From Reyranella sp. (GTDB lineage: Bacteria; Pseudomonadota; Alphaproteobacteria; Reyranellales; Reyranellaceae), in contig JAUXRT010000240.1 in NCBI GenBank assembly GCA_030681635.1, positions 1 to 5,634 on the forward strand: a DNA stretch of 5,634 bases, given 5' to 3'. This document shows, one piece after another, positions 1 to 5,341 of the stretch (the first letter of the stretch is position 1; every line of letters begins with the position of its first letter). The position numbers were made by a program, and so were the translations under genes. The notes below the pieces were generated by a model, which saw only the letters and a list, made by a program, of their open reading frames with translations, had not been told where the DNA came from and ran no database searches.

Positions 1-238
1 CTTCATGATCGCCGAGGACGGCTCGGCGCCCTACCTGATCACCACCGCGCGGGGGCCCCTGTCGTCGCCGTCGCTCAACGTCGTGCGCGGCACGGCCAAG
101 GATCCGCCGGGCATGACGAGCACCCTGCCGGGCGCGTCGAATATTCTGCCGGGGCAGGCGGCGCCGGGCGCCGGCCAGCCGCGCTCGCCGATCCCGAACG
201 TTCCCATTCCCAACATACCCGGCCTGTTCGGCCGCTGA
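1..238 (+). CDS. C-terminal end of a probable AsmA-family protein (partial)
   Basis: Only the last 78 or so codons are present; the reading frame is open to the left edge (first full codon at 2-4) and stops with TGA at 236-238. The segment APYLITTARGPLSSPSLNV resembles the end of AsmA-like domains, where a final beta strand carries a 'G-x-L-S-x-P' motif. AsmA-family proteins are envelope proteins anchored in the inner membrane and are linked to outer-membrane lipid homeostasis. After it comes a low-complexity Pro/Gly/Asn tail with the near-repeat PIPNVPIPNIP, ending GLFGR, which is probably disordered. The next gene's ribosome binding site overlaps this stop codon, so the two are likely co-transcribed. 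The coding call is firm; the family call rests on a short motif and the rest of the protein is out of view, so it is tentative. Confidence 0.5.
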   Translation, partial: FMIAEDGSAPYLITTARGPLSSPSLNVVRGTAKDPPGMTSTLPGASNILPGQAAPGAGQPRSPIPNVPIPNIPGLFGR

Positions 239-242
239 GGAG
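237..242 (+). promoter_or_regulatory. Shine-Dalgarno site of the nitroreductase gene
   Basis: GAGGAG overlaps the TGA stop codon of the upstream gene and lies 5 bases before the TTG at 248. It supports translation starting at this non-ATG codon, because the later in-frame ATG at 329 has no comparable purine-rich site just upstream. The overlap also suggests translational coupling with the upstream gene. Confidence 0.65.
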
Positions 243-247
243 ACATC

Positions 248-1093
248 TTGCTCGATCGATTGCTGACGACCCTCAAGGCGCGCTTCGGCTCCGCCCCGGG
301 GCTCACCGAGGCGCACCTGCCGAATGGAATGGGTGGCGTGGACGTCCTGGCCGACATGGCCAACCGCCGGGTCGTGCGGCGCTACGCCGACAAGCCGATC
401 GATCCCGCCCTGCTCGAGACGCTCTGCGCGGTGGCGCTGTCGGCGCCGTCCAAGAGCGACCTGCAGCAGGCCGACATCGTGATCGTCACCGACAAGGCCC
501 AGCGCGAGAAGCTCGAGGCGCTGATCCCGGAGAATCCCTGGGCCAAGGCCGGTCCGGCGCTGCTGGTCTTCTGCGGCAACAATCGCCGCCACCGGCTGCT
601 GTTCGACTGGCGTGGCCGGCCCTTCGTGAACGACTACCTCGATCCGTTCTTCAATGCCGCGGTCGATGCCGGCATCGTGCTCGCAACCTTCATCGCCGCC
701 GCCGACCGCGTCGGGTTGGGGACCTGCCCGATCAGCCAGATCCGCAACCATGCCGCCCAGGTGGCCGATGTGCTGGGCCTGCCGCAGCATGTTTTTCCCG
801 TGGCCGGGCTGGGGATAGGCTGGCCCTCCTTCGAGGGCGTGATGAGCCCCAGGCTCGGCCTCGACGTGTCGATCCATCGTGACCGCTACGACGAGACCGG
901 GCTCCGGGAGAAGGTCGCGGCCTACGACCGGAGGCGCAACGAGACCCAGCCCTACAAGACCCAGCGCTTCGTGGAGAAGTTCGGCGAGGACGCCGCCTAT
1001 GGCTGGTCCGAGGACAAGGCCCGGCAATATTCGGTTCCGGAGCGGGCCGATTTCGGCGCATTCGTGCGCGCCAAGGGTTTTAAACTCGACTGA
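248..1093 (+). CDS. NfsA-like nitroreductase / flavin reductase family protein
   Basis: A protein of 281 residues if started at TTG 248 (chosen for the GAGGAG site); an alternative start is ATG 329 (residue 28). The nitroreductase fold begins near residue 32. The N-terminal NRRVVRRY (39-46) is the usual arginine-rich FMN-phosphate-binding segment, and APSKSDLQQ (66-74) matches the family's 'APS..N.Q' flavin-contact loop. VGLGTCPISQIRN (155-167), followed by VADVLGLP and FPVAGLGIGWP (183-193), is the second conserved block. The C-terminal extension ending FGAFVRAKGFKLD is typical of the longer NfsA/Frp-like subgroup. Such enzymes are cytosolic FMN dimers that use NAD(P)H to reduce nitro compounds, quinones or flavins; the substrate here cannot be read from sequence. 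It ends 2 bases from the stop codon of a convergent gene, with no terminator between them. Confidence 0.85.
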   Translation: MLDRLLTTLKARFGSAPGLTEAHLPNGMGGVDVLADMANRRVVRRYADKPIDPALLETLCAVALSAPSKSDLQQADIVIVTDKAQREKLEALIPENPWAKAGPALLVFCGNNRRHRLLFDWRGRPFVNDYLDPFFNAAVDAGIVLATFIAAADRVGLGTCPISQIRNHAAQVADVLGLPQHVFPVAGLGIGWPSFEGVMSPRLGLDVSIHRDRYDETGLREKVAAYDRRRNETQPYKTQRFVEKFGEDAAYGWSEDKARQYSVPERADFGAFVRAKGFKLD

Positions 1094-1095
1094 TA

Positions 1096-1323
1096 TTAGT
1101 TTGGATGGGGCCGTTTCCGCAGCTCGTCGAGCACATGGAGGCGCAGCGCGCTCGACAGGTTGGGTGAGCCGGGCCCGGCGCTGCGGGCATGGTCTATCTC
1201 GGCCACCAGGGCATTCAGCGACAGGCCGCGGGCCCGGGCGAGGGCCGATAATTCGGTCCAGAACGCGTCTTCCAGAGAGATGCTGGTGCGGTGACCGTCG
1301 ATGGTGACCGAGCGTTTATGCAT
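1096..1323 (-). CDS. Ribbon-helix-helix (RHH_4-type) DNA-binding protein
   Basis: 75 residues, from ATG at 1323-1321 to TAA at 1098-1096. The N-terminal strand RSVTIDGHRTSISLED (4-19) followed by AFWTELSALARARGLSLNALVAEID (20-44) is the strand-helix-helix pattern of a MetJ/Arc-type dimeric regulator. HRTSISLE.AFW together with RGLSLNALVAEID is characteristic of the small alphaproteobacterial RHH_4 (PF13467-like) family. The tail NLSSALRLHVLDELRK is also family-typical. A longer open frame continues upstream but is antisense to typA and has no family resemblance, so the start at the first family-like Met is preferred. No clear Shine-Dalgarno precedes it. It is divergent from typA and convergent with the nitroreductase. 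Its targets are unknown; autoregulation is a reasonable guess. Confidence 0.85.
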   Translation of the reverse strand: MHKRSVTIDGHRTSISLEDAFWTELSALARARGLSLNALVAEIDHARSAGPGSPNLSSALRLHVLDELRKRPHPN

Positions 1324-1364
1324 GCGGGCACTGTGACAGCGGCAAGACACCGCCTCAACCCGCC

Positions 1365-1393
1365 TTGCCGGGGCCATGGTGCATGCGTATAAG
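1365..1393 (+). promoter_or_regulatory. Predicted sigma70-type promoter of typA
   Basis: A -35 element TTGCCG (1365-1370) and a -10 element TATAAG (1388-1393) are separated by exactly 17 bases. The -10 matches consensus at 5 of 6 positions and the -35 at 4 of 6. Transcription would start near 1400, giving a leader of about 30 bases before the typA ATG. The short repeat TGCATGCG abuts the -10 box. This is a prediction by eye. Confidence 0.55.
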
Positions 1394-1431
1394 CGCGCCC
1401 AGCCAACCTCCCTCCGGACACACAAAAGAAC

Positions 1432-3264
1432 ATGGATATCCGCAACGTCGCGATCATCGCGCACGTCGACCATGGCAAGACCACACTGGTCGATTGCCTG
1501 CTGAAGCAGAGCGGCACGTTCCGCGAGAACCAGCAGGTCGCCGAGCGCGCCATGGATTCGAACGACCTCGAGCGCGAGCGCGGGATCACCATCCTTGCCA
1601 AGGCGACCTCCGTCGTCTGGAAGGGAACGCGCCTCAACATCGTGGACACGCCGGGCCACGCCGACTTCGGCGGTGAGGTCGAGCGCATCCTGTCGATGGT
1701 CGACGGCGTTGTGCTGCTGGTCGACGCGGCCGAGGGCCCGCTGCCCCCGACCAAGGTCGTGCTCGGCAAGGCGCTGCGCCTCGGTCTGAAGCCGATCGTG
1801 CTGATCAACAAGGTCGACCGCTCCGACGCCCGCGCCCATGAGGTGCACGACGAGGTGTTCGACCTGTTCTCGGCGCTGGAAGCCAGCGACGAGCAGCTCG
1901 ACTTCCCGACGCTCTTCGCCTCGGCCCGGCAGGGCTGGGCCGCGACCTCGCTCGAGGCCGAGCACAAGGACATGGAGCCGCTGTTCGACCTGGTGCTGAA
2001 GCACGTGCCGGCCCCCAAGATCGATCCCGATCCCGCCTTCCGCATGCTGGTGACGACGCTCGAGGCCGACAATTTCCTCGGCCGTATCCTGACCGGCCGC
2101 ATCCTGTCGGGCTCGGTCAAGCCCAACACCATGATCAAGGCGCTGTCGCGCGACGGCACGGAACTCGAGCAGACCCGCATCACCCGCGTGCTGGCCTTCC
2201 GCGGACTGGAGCGCATGTCGCTCGACGTCGCCGAAGCCGGTGACATCGTGGCCGTCGCCGGCCTCAAGGTCGCGACCGTGGCCGACACCATCGGCGACCT
2301 CACGATCGGCGAGCCGATTGCCTCGCAGCCGGTCGATCCGCCGACGCTGGCCATGACCTTCTCGGTCAACGATTCGCCGTTGGCCGGCACCGAGGGCGAC
2401 AAGGTCACGACCCGGATGATCCGCGCGCGCCTGATGCGCGAGGGCGAGGGCAACGTCGCCATCCGCGTCCGCGACACCGAGAATGCCGATTCCTACGAGG
2501 TCGCCGGCCGCGGCGAACTGCAGCTCGGCGTGCTGATCGAGACCATGCGCCGCGAGGGCTTCGAGCTCGCCGTCGGCCGTCCGCGCGTGCTGTTCCAGAC
2601 CGACCCCCAGACCGGCCAGCGCCTCGAGCCGATCGAGGAAGTCGTGATCGACGTCGACGACGCCTATACCGGCGTCGTGGTCGAGCAGATTTCCATGCGC
2701 AAGGGCGAGCTGCAGGACATGCGGCCCTCGGGCGCCGGCAAGACCCGCCTGGTGTTCTATTCGCCGTCGCGCGGCCTGATCGGCTATCACGGCGAGTTCC
2801 TGACCGACACACGCGGTACCGGCGTGATGAACCGCATCTTCCATGAATACGGCCCCTATCGTGGGCCGATCGCCGGCCGCCGCAACGGCGCGCTGATCGC
2901 CAATGCGCCGGGCAACGCGGTGATGTACGCGATGTGGAACCTCGAGGAGCGGGGCCCGATGTTCATCGATCCCGGCGTGCCGGTCTACATGGGCATGATC
3001 ATCGGCGAGCACAGCCGCGGCAACGATCTCGAAGTGAACGTGCTCAAGGGCAAGCAGCTCACCAACATCCGCGCCGCCGGCAAGGACGAGGCCGTGAAGC
3101 TCACGCCGCCGCGCAAGATGTCGCTCGAGCAGGCGATCGCCTATATTGAAGAGGACGAACTGGTCGAAATCACGCCCAAGTCGATCCGTCTGCGCAAGCG
3201 CTTCCTCAAGCTGGAAGACCGCAAGCGCGCCAAGAAAGACTCGACCGCGGCAGCGGCGGAATAG
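1432..3264 (+). CDS. typA: Translational GTPase TypA/BipA
   Basis: 610 residues, the usual full length of TypA/BipA, a ribosome-binding GTPase related to EF-G and LepA that is needed for ribosome assembly and growth under stress such as cold. All G motifs are visible: G1 AHVDHGKT (10-17), G2 RGITI (50-54), G3 DTPGH (72-76), G4 NKVD (126-129) and G5 SA (164-165). The beta-barrel domain II follows (about 200-290), then EF-G-like alpha/beta domains, with SRGLIGYHGEFLTDTRGTG as the conserved domain V block. The BipA-specific C-terminal domain contains MGMIIGEHSRGNDLEVNV and ends with DELVEITPKSIRLRKR. A charged, Ala-rich tail closes the protein. The start at ATG 1432 gives the canonical MDIRNVAIIAHVDHGKTT; its Shine-Dalgarno (AAAGAA) is weak. 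The DUF6481-like gene follows after 12 bases, suggesting an operon. Confidence 0.97.
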   Translation: MDIRNVAIIAHVDHGKTTLVDCLLKQSGTFRENQQVAERAMDSNDLERERGITILAKATSVVWKGTRLNIVDTPGHADFGGEVERILSMVDGVVLLVDAAEGPLPPTKVVLGKALRLGLKPIVLINKVDRSDARAHEVHDEVFDLFSALEASDEQLDFPTLFASARQGWAATSLEAEHKDMEPLFDLVLKHVPAPKIDPDPAFRMLVTTLEADNFLGRILTGRILSGSVKPNTMIKALSRDGTELEQTRITRVLAFRGLERMSLDVAEAGDIVAVAGLKVATVADTIGDLTIGEPIASQPVDPPTLAMTFSVNDSPLAGTEGDKVTTRMIRARLMREGEGNVAIRVRDTENADSYEVAGRGELQLGVLIETMRREGFELAVGRPRVLFQTDPQTGQRLEPIEEVVIDVDDAYTGVVVEQISMRKGELQDMRPSGAGKTRLVFYSPSRGLIGYHGEFLTDTRGTGVMNRIFHEYGPYRGPIAGRRNGALIANAPGNAVMYAMWNLEERGPMFIDPGVPVYMGMIIGEHSRGNDLEVNVLKGKQLTNIRAAGKDEAVKLTPPRKMSLEQAIAYIEEDELVEITPKSIRLRKRFLKLEDRKRAKKDSTAAAAE

Positions 3265-3276
3265 GAACGAAGAACG

Positions 3277-3657
3277 ATGAGCGGCAGGAAGATAGACTTC
3301 GCGGATCGGTTGGAGACGGCGGCCAAGGCCAAGCAGGCCCTGCTCGAGAAGGCCCGGGCCAAGGATCCCGCCAACGACCCGGAGTTTGCCGCCCGCCTGG
3401 CCGAACGTGCCGCCATTGCCGCCGCCCGCGAGGCGCGCGAGGCCGAGCGCCGGGCCGCCAAGCAAGCCGAGCAGGCGCGTATCGTGGCCGAGCGTGAGGC
3501 TGCCAAGGCCGCTGCTGCGGCTGAGGCCGCTGCCAAGGAAGCCGCCGCTGCGGCCGAGCGCGAAGCCCGCCGGCCTGTGAAGGTCGTGCTGAGCGAGGCC
3601 GAGCAGAAGGCCGCCCGCGACGCCCGCTACGCCGCCCGCAAGGCGCGCAAGAAGTAG
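3277..3657 (+). CDS. Alanine-rich, charged coiled-coil protein, DUF6481-like
   Basis: 126 residues. An N-terminal motif KIDFADRLETAAKAKQALLEKARAK (about 5-29) and a C-terminal block LSEAEQKAARDARYAARKARKK flank a long Ala/Glu/Arg/Lys helix (about 40-100), strongly predicted by eye to be a continuous, highly charged coiled coil. The 'FADR...A..AK.ALLEK' start and 'EQKAARDARYAARKARK' end match what I recall of DUF6481, a family of unknown function common in alphaproteobacteria. There is no signal peptide or membrane segment, so it is probably cytosolic; the basic tail could bind nucleic acid, but that is speculation. AGGAA at 3263-3267, overlapping the typA stop codon, is the likely ribosome binding site. 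With a 12-base gap it is probably co-transcribed with typA and may be translationally coupled. No terminator is evident after it. Confidence 0.8.
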   Translation: MSGRKIDFADRLETAAKAKQALLEKARAKDPANDPEFAARLAERAAIAAAREAREAERRAAKQAEQARIVAEREAAKAAAAAEAAAKEAAAAAEREARRPVKVVLSEAEQKAARDARYAARKARKK

Positions 3658-3658
3658 C

Positions 3659-3703
3659 TTCTCCCGACCCCAGCGCTCACGACCCCAGAACTCACGACCC
3701 TAG
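3659..3703. repeat. Three tandem copies of a 15-bp unit
   Basis: Three contiguous 15-bp copies occupy 3659-3673, 3674-3688 and 3689-3703. They share the pattern nnCTCACGACCCCAG; the first differs at CTCCC and the third ends CCCTAG. They fill nearly all the space between the convergent DUF6481-like and VOC genes, and the last copy contains the VOC stop codon (TAG at 3702-3700 on the minus strand). No hairpin or T-tract is seen, so they are not an obvious terminator. Confidence 0.8.
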
Positions 3704-4377
3704 AGCGTGCCGCCGGTCAGCGAGGCGCGCTGGCTGATCTCGATATGGTTGCCGTCGGGATCGCAGACGAAGGCATAGCGCACCGTCTCGCCCAGGATCC
3801 GGGGCTCGCCGCCCGAGGTGCCGCCGCGCGCCAGGATGCCGGCGTACTCGGCGAGGCAATCCCATACCTGAACGGTGGTGTAGCGATAGCCCGGCCCGCG
3901 CCACTGCGGGCTGCGCTCGACCTTGCCTTGCCCCGCGATCACGATCAGCGAATCGCCGCAGCGGTAGCGCCGCTCGCCCGCCCGCTCGAATTGCATCGCC
4001 TCGGTCCAGAAGCGGTCGTGGGCGGCGGGATCGTTGACCCTGAGCAGGATCGCGATGCCCTCGACGCCGTTCGCCCCCTTCGGTACCAGCGCCACCTTGT
4101 TGCCGTCGGGGTCGGCCAGCGGCCTTGGCGCGGCCAGGCCCTCCCGCGCGATCTCGAGGCCGATGATCCCCGAAGGCGCCGCTGCGGGCAGGGGATCGCG
4201 CGAATGGTTCATCTTCAGGATCGAGCCGTTCATGTGGTGGCGGTGCTGCTGCACGCCGCCGCCGACCTTGCCCATATGGTCGTAGGGCAGGCCCACGGTC
4301 TGCTGCCAGAAGGCGAGCTGCGCGTCGCGCTGGGTCGAGAACAGGCCGATGTCGAGGTGCTGTTTGGCGAGATTCAT
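3700..4377 (-). CDS. Two-domain VOC family protein (glyoxalase/dioxygenase fold)
   Basis: 225 residues from ATG at 4377-4375. It is built of two vicinal-oxygen-chelate halves. The first runs from KQHLDIGLFS (5-14) through FWQQTVGLPYDHMG (23-36) to LADPDGNKVALVPKG (87-101). The second runs from GIAILLRVNDPAAHDRFW to FVCDPDGNHIEISQ (about 204-216). 'DPDGN' before the last strand of each half is the family hallmark. H7 and E213 sit where VOC metal ligands often occur, but metal binding is not proven. Members include glyoxalases, ring-cleavage dioxygenases, epimerases and resistance proteins; I cannot assign a substrate. The frame is open 43 codons further upstream, but the VOC fold starts right after the chosen Met. 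No Shine-Dalgarno precedes it. It is convergent with the typA operon and divergent from the SH3-like gene. Confidence 0.85.
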   Translation of the reverse strand: MNLAKQHLDIGLFSTQRDAQLAFWQQTVGLPYDHMGKVGGGVQQHRHHMNGSILKMNHSRDPLPAAAPSGIIGLEIAREGLAAPRPLADPDGNKVALVPKGANGVEGIAILLRVNDPAAHDRFWTEAMQFERAGERRYRCGDSLIVIAGQGKVERSPQWRGPGYRYTTVQVWDCLAEYAGILARGGTSGGEPRILGETVRYAFVCDPDGNHIEISQRASLTGGTL

Positions 4378-4384
4378 GGCGGCG

Positions 4385-4390
4385 AGTGTA
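4385..4390 (-). promoter_or_regulatory. Possible -10 box for a leaderless VOC transcript
   Basis: On the minus strand TACACT (4 of 6 matches to TATAAT) is followed by 7 bases and then the VOC ATG, which would place the transcription start at or next to the start codon. This fits the lack of any Shine-Dalgarno. No good -35 element is visible 16-18 bases upstream, so support is weak. Confidence 0.25.
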
Positions 4391-4469
4391 GCGCGGCGCA
4401 CAGAAAAGCCACGATCTCTTCTTAGGCGGCACTTTATCAAGTCGTCGGAAGCTCTTGAAGCATCTTGCA

Positions 4470-4481
4470 GAATCGCGATTC
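4470..4481. repeat. 12-bp perfect palindrome containing two GANTC sites
   Basis: GAATCGCGATTC reads the same on both strands. Each half carries a GANTC motif (4470-4474 and 4477-4481), the recognition sequence of the alphaproteobacterial cell-cycle methylase CcrM. It lies in the divergent region 136 bp before the SH3-like start codon. It could be an operator or methylation-sensitive site; neither is shown. Confidence 0.6.
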
Positions 4482-4571
4482 CACGCCATCGCGCGCTTCG
4501 AAACAACTCTTACAAACGCCGCCACGACTCCGGCTCGCTGCGGTTGCTAGAAGGACAGCGGGTGAAGGGGT

Positions 4572-4591
4572 CGGCAGATGGGGATCTGCCG
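4572..4591 (+). promoter_or_regulatory. Leader hairpin upstream of the SH3-like gene
   Basis: CGGCAGAT (4572-4579) pairs perfectly with ATCTGCCG (4584-4591) around a GGGG loop, an 8-bp stem ending 25 bases before the ATG at 4617 and 12 bases before the Shine-Dalgarno. It is followed by CCCAAAAA, not a T-tract, so it is not an intrinsic terminator. It may stabilise or regulate the leader mRNA, or be incidental. Confidence 0.45.
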
Positions 4592-4603
4592 CCCAAAAAT
4601 GTG

Positions 4604-4610
4604 GGAAGGA
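4604..4610 (+). promoter_or_regulatory. Shine-Dalgarno site of the SH3-like gene
   Basis: GGAAGGA lies 6 bases before the ATG at 4617. This fixes that ATG as the start in preference to the in-frame ATG at 4578, which falls inside the leader hairpin and would add 13 residues ahead of the signal peptide. Confidence 0.75.
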
Positions 4611-4616
4611 ACGACG

Positions 4617-5171
4617 ATGATTCGCGCCATAGTCGGCACGATCGCCGTGCTCGCGGGCTTTGCTGTCCTCGAGCGCTCGGTCGATGCCAGCACCGGTCTG
4701 TCCGGTACCTGTACGCCAACGCAAGCCTACGCAACGCTCTATCGCGGTGAGATCGTGCCCGTGCGCTCCGAGCCGACGCCCGAGGCGACGGTGATCGGCT
4801 CGCTGGCGGGCCGCAGCGGCACCCGGATCGATCCGGCCCGTTCGGTCGTGACGGTGACGGCCAGCCAAGGCGGCTGGGCACGCATTGCCCTCAGCACCGC
4901 GGGCGACTATCGCGCGCTCGATGCCGGGGCGGTCCAACCCTACGGCTGGGTGCCGGCCGACCTGCTTGGGGTCGATGCCCGTGTCGACGGCCCGATCACC
5001 GTCTACAGCCGGCCCGGCATGCTGGGCCGCGCGCTGACGACGATCGAGGGCGACGATGTGAAGTTCCGCGTGCTCGGCTGCCGCGGCGAGTGGCTGCAGG
5101 TCATCAACGCGCGCCACGGCAATGTCTGGATCGACCGCTGGTGCGCCCGCGAAGACGGCTGCCGCGGCTGA
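4617..5171 (+). CDS. Exported SH3-like (bacterial SH3b) domain protein
   Basis: 184 residues. The N-terminus MIRAIVGTIAVLAGFAVL is a basic-hydrophobic signal sequence with a likely signal-peptidase I cut after VDA (residues 22-24), so the mature protein should be periplasmic; there is no lipobox. The mature part holds two SH3b-like stretches. The first is YRGEIVPVRSEPTPEATVIGSL...GGWARI...GWVPADLL. The second is GPITVYSRPGMLGRALTTIEGDDVKFRVLGCRGEWLQV...GNVWIDRWC. Both show the 'lnvRs.ps...vig.l..G......g.W..V...G.v' pattern. Four cysteines (32, 155, 176, 182) could form two disulfides in the periplasm. SH3b domains often bind peptidoglycan or peptides; the ligand here is unknown. It is transcribed alone, with its own Shine-Dalgarno and a strong terminator about 65 bases downstream. 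Confidence 0.8.
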   Translation: MIRAIVGTIAVLAGFAVLERSVDASTGLSGTCTPTQAYATLYRGEIVPVRSEPTPEATVIGSLAGRSGTRIDPARSVVTVTASQGGWARIALSTAGDYRALDAGAVQPYGWVPADLLGVDARVDGPITVYSRPGMLGRALTTIEGDDVKFRVLGCRGEWLQVINARHGNVWIDRWCAREDGCRG

Positions 5172-5186
5172 AAGAGTTTGGAAGGG

Positions 5187-5222
5187 CGATGATCCGCCAT
5201 CTGGGGATTTGACGGATCGTCG
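5187..5222 (+). repeat. Inverted repeat in the SH3-like gene's 3' untranslated region
   Basis: CGATGATCCG (5187-5196) can pair with CGGATCGTCG (5213-5222), 10 bp with one G-U, around a 16-base loop. It lies between the stop codon and the intrinsic terminator and would form a second stem in the mRNA 3' end. Confidence 0.5.
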
Positions 5223-5236
5223 TTGGACAGCAGCAG

Positions 5237-5271
5237 AAGACCCCGGACGGGAAACCGTCCGGGGTCTTTTT
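5237..5271 (+). terminator. Intrinsic (Rho-independent) terminator of the SH3-like gene
   Basis: A perfect 14-bp stem, AAGACCCCGGACGG (5237-5250) with CCGTCCGGGGTCTT (5255-5268), closes on a GAAA tetraloop (GNRA type) and runs into a T-tract at 5267-5271 followed by CTTT. It is oriented for rightward transcription; on the minus strand the stem is followed by only two T residues, so it should be mainly one-directional. Confidence 0.95.
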
Positions 5272-5282
5272 CTTTGCCTGTC

Positions 5283-5341
5283 ATCCCGAGCAAGGCGAGG
5301 GATCTTGCTCGAGCCTAAAGATCACTCGCAACGCTCGGGAT
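5283..5341. repeat. REP-like imperfect palindromic element
   Basis: A 59-base imperfect palindrome. The outer arms ATCCCGAGC (5283-5291) and GCTCGGGAT (5333-5341) pair perfectly over 9 bp. After a symmetric 3-base internal loop, GCGAGGGATCTT (5295-5306) pairs with AAGATCACTCGC (5318-5329) at 11 of 12 positions, around an 11-base loop. The 'GTCATCCCGAGC..GCGAGGGATC' core resembles dispersed intergenic repeats I recall from many high-GC proteobacteria. It lies between the convergent SH3-like and fumarase genes. Copy number in this genome cannot be judged from one window. Confidence 0.65.

Larger units (their letters stand above)
4378..4616. other. Divergent intergenic region between the VOC and SH3-like genes
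   Basis: 239 bp with no convincing gene; it looks more AT-rich than the flanking genes by eye. It contains the possible VOC -10 box, a 12-bp perfect palindrome at 4470-4481, a GACTC at 4526-4530, an 8-bp-stem hairpin at 4572-4591 and the Shine-Dalgarno of the SH3-like gene. I could not find a good sigma70 promoter for the rightward gene: TTGAAG at 4455 and TTGCAG at 4465 have no matching -10 box. Confidence 0.6.

Noticed and set aside
1324..3465. Very long open frame on the minus strand across typA, in frame with the RHH gene (789 codons in total)
   Set aside because: It is antisense to typA, whose full-length GTPase motifs are certain. The translation is His/Asp/Leu/Gly/Ala/Arg-rich with no recognisable domain, as is usual for antisense frames in high-GC DNA. 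Only its last 75 codons (the RHH protein) look like a real gene.
3745..4425. Plus-strand open frame of 226 codons opposite the VOC gene
   Set aside because: It is a shadow of the VOC coding strand, which shows paired DPDGN motifs and two VOC halves; the plus-strand product is low-complexity Ala/Arg/Leu.
4435..4440. TTGATA on the minus strand as a -35 box for the VOC gene
   Set aside because: The hexamer is good, but the bases 17-18 positions downstream (AGATCG or GATCGT) do not resemble a -10 box.
4378..4506. 43-codon N-terminal extension of the VOC protein
   Set aside because: The added residues are Arg-rich with no homology pattern and would cross the divergent intergenic palindrome; the VOC fold starts immediately after the Met at 4377.
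4437..5117. Minus-strand open frame of 226 codons opposite the SH3-like gene
   Set aside because: The opposite strand encodes a protein with a signal peptide, SH3b patterns, a good Shine-Dalgarno and a terminator; the antisense product has no family resemblance and is rich in Arg/His/Asp/Ala.
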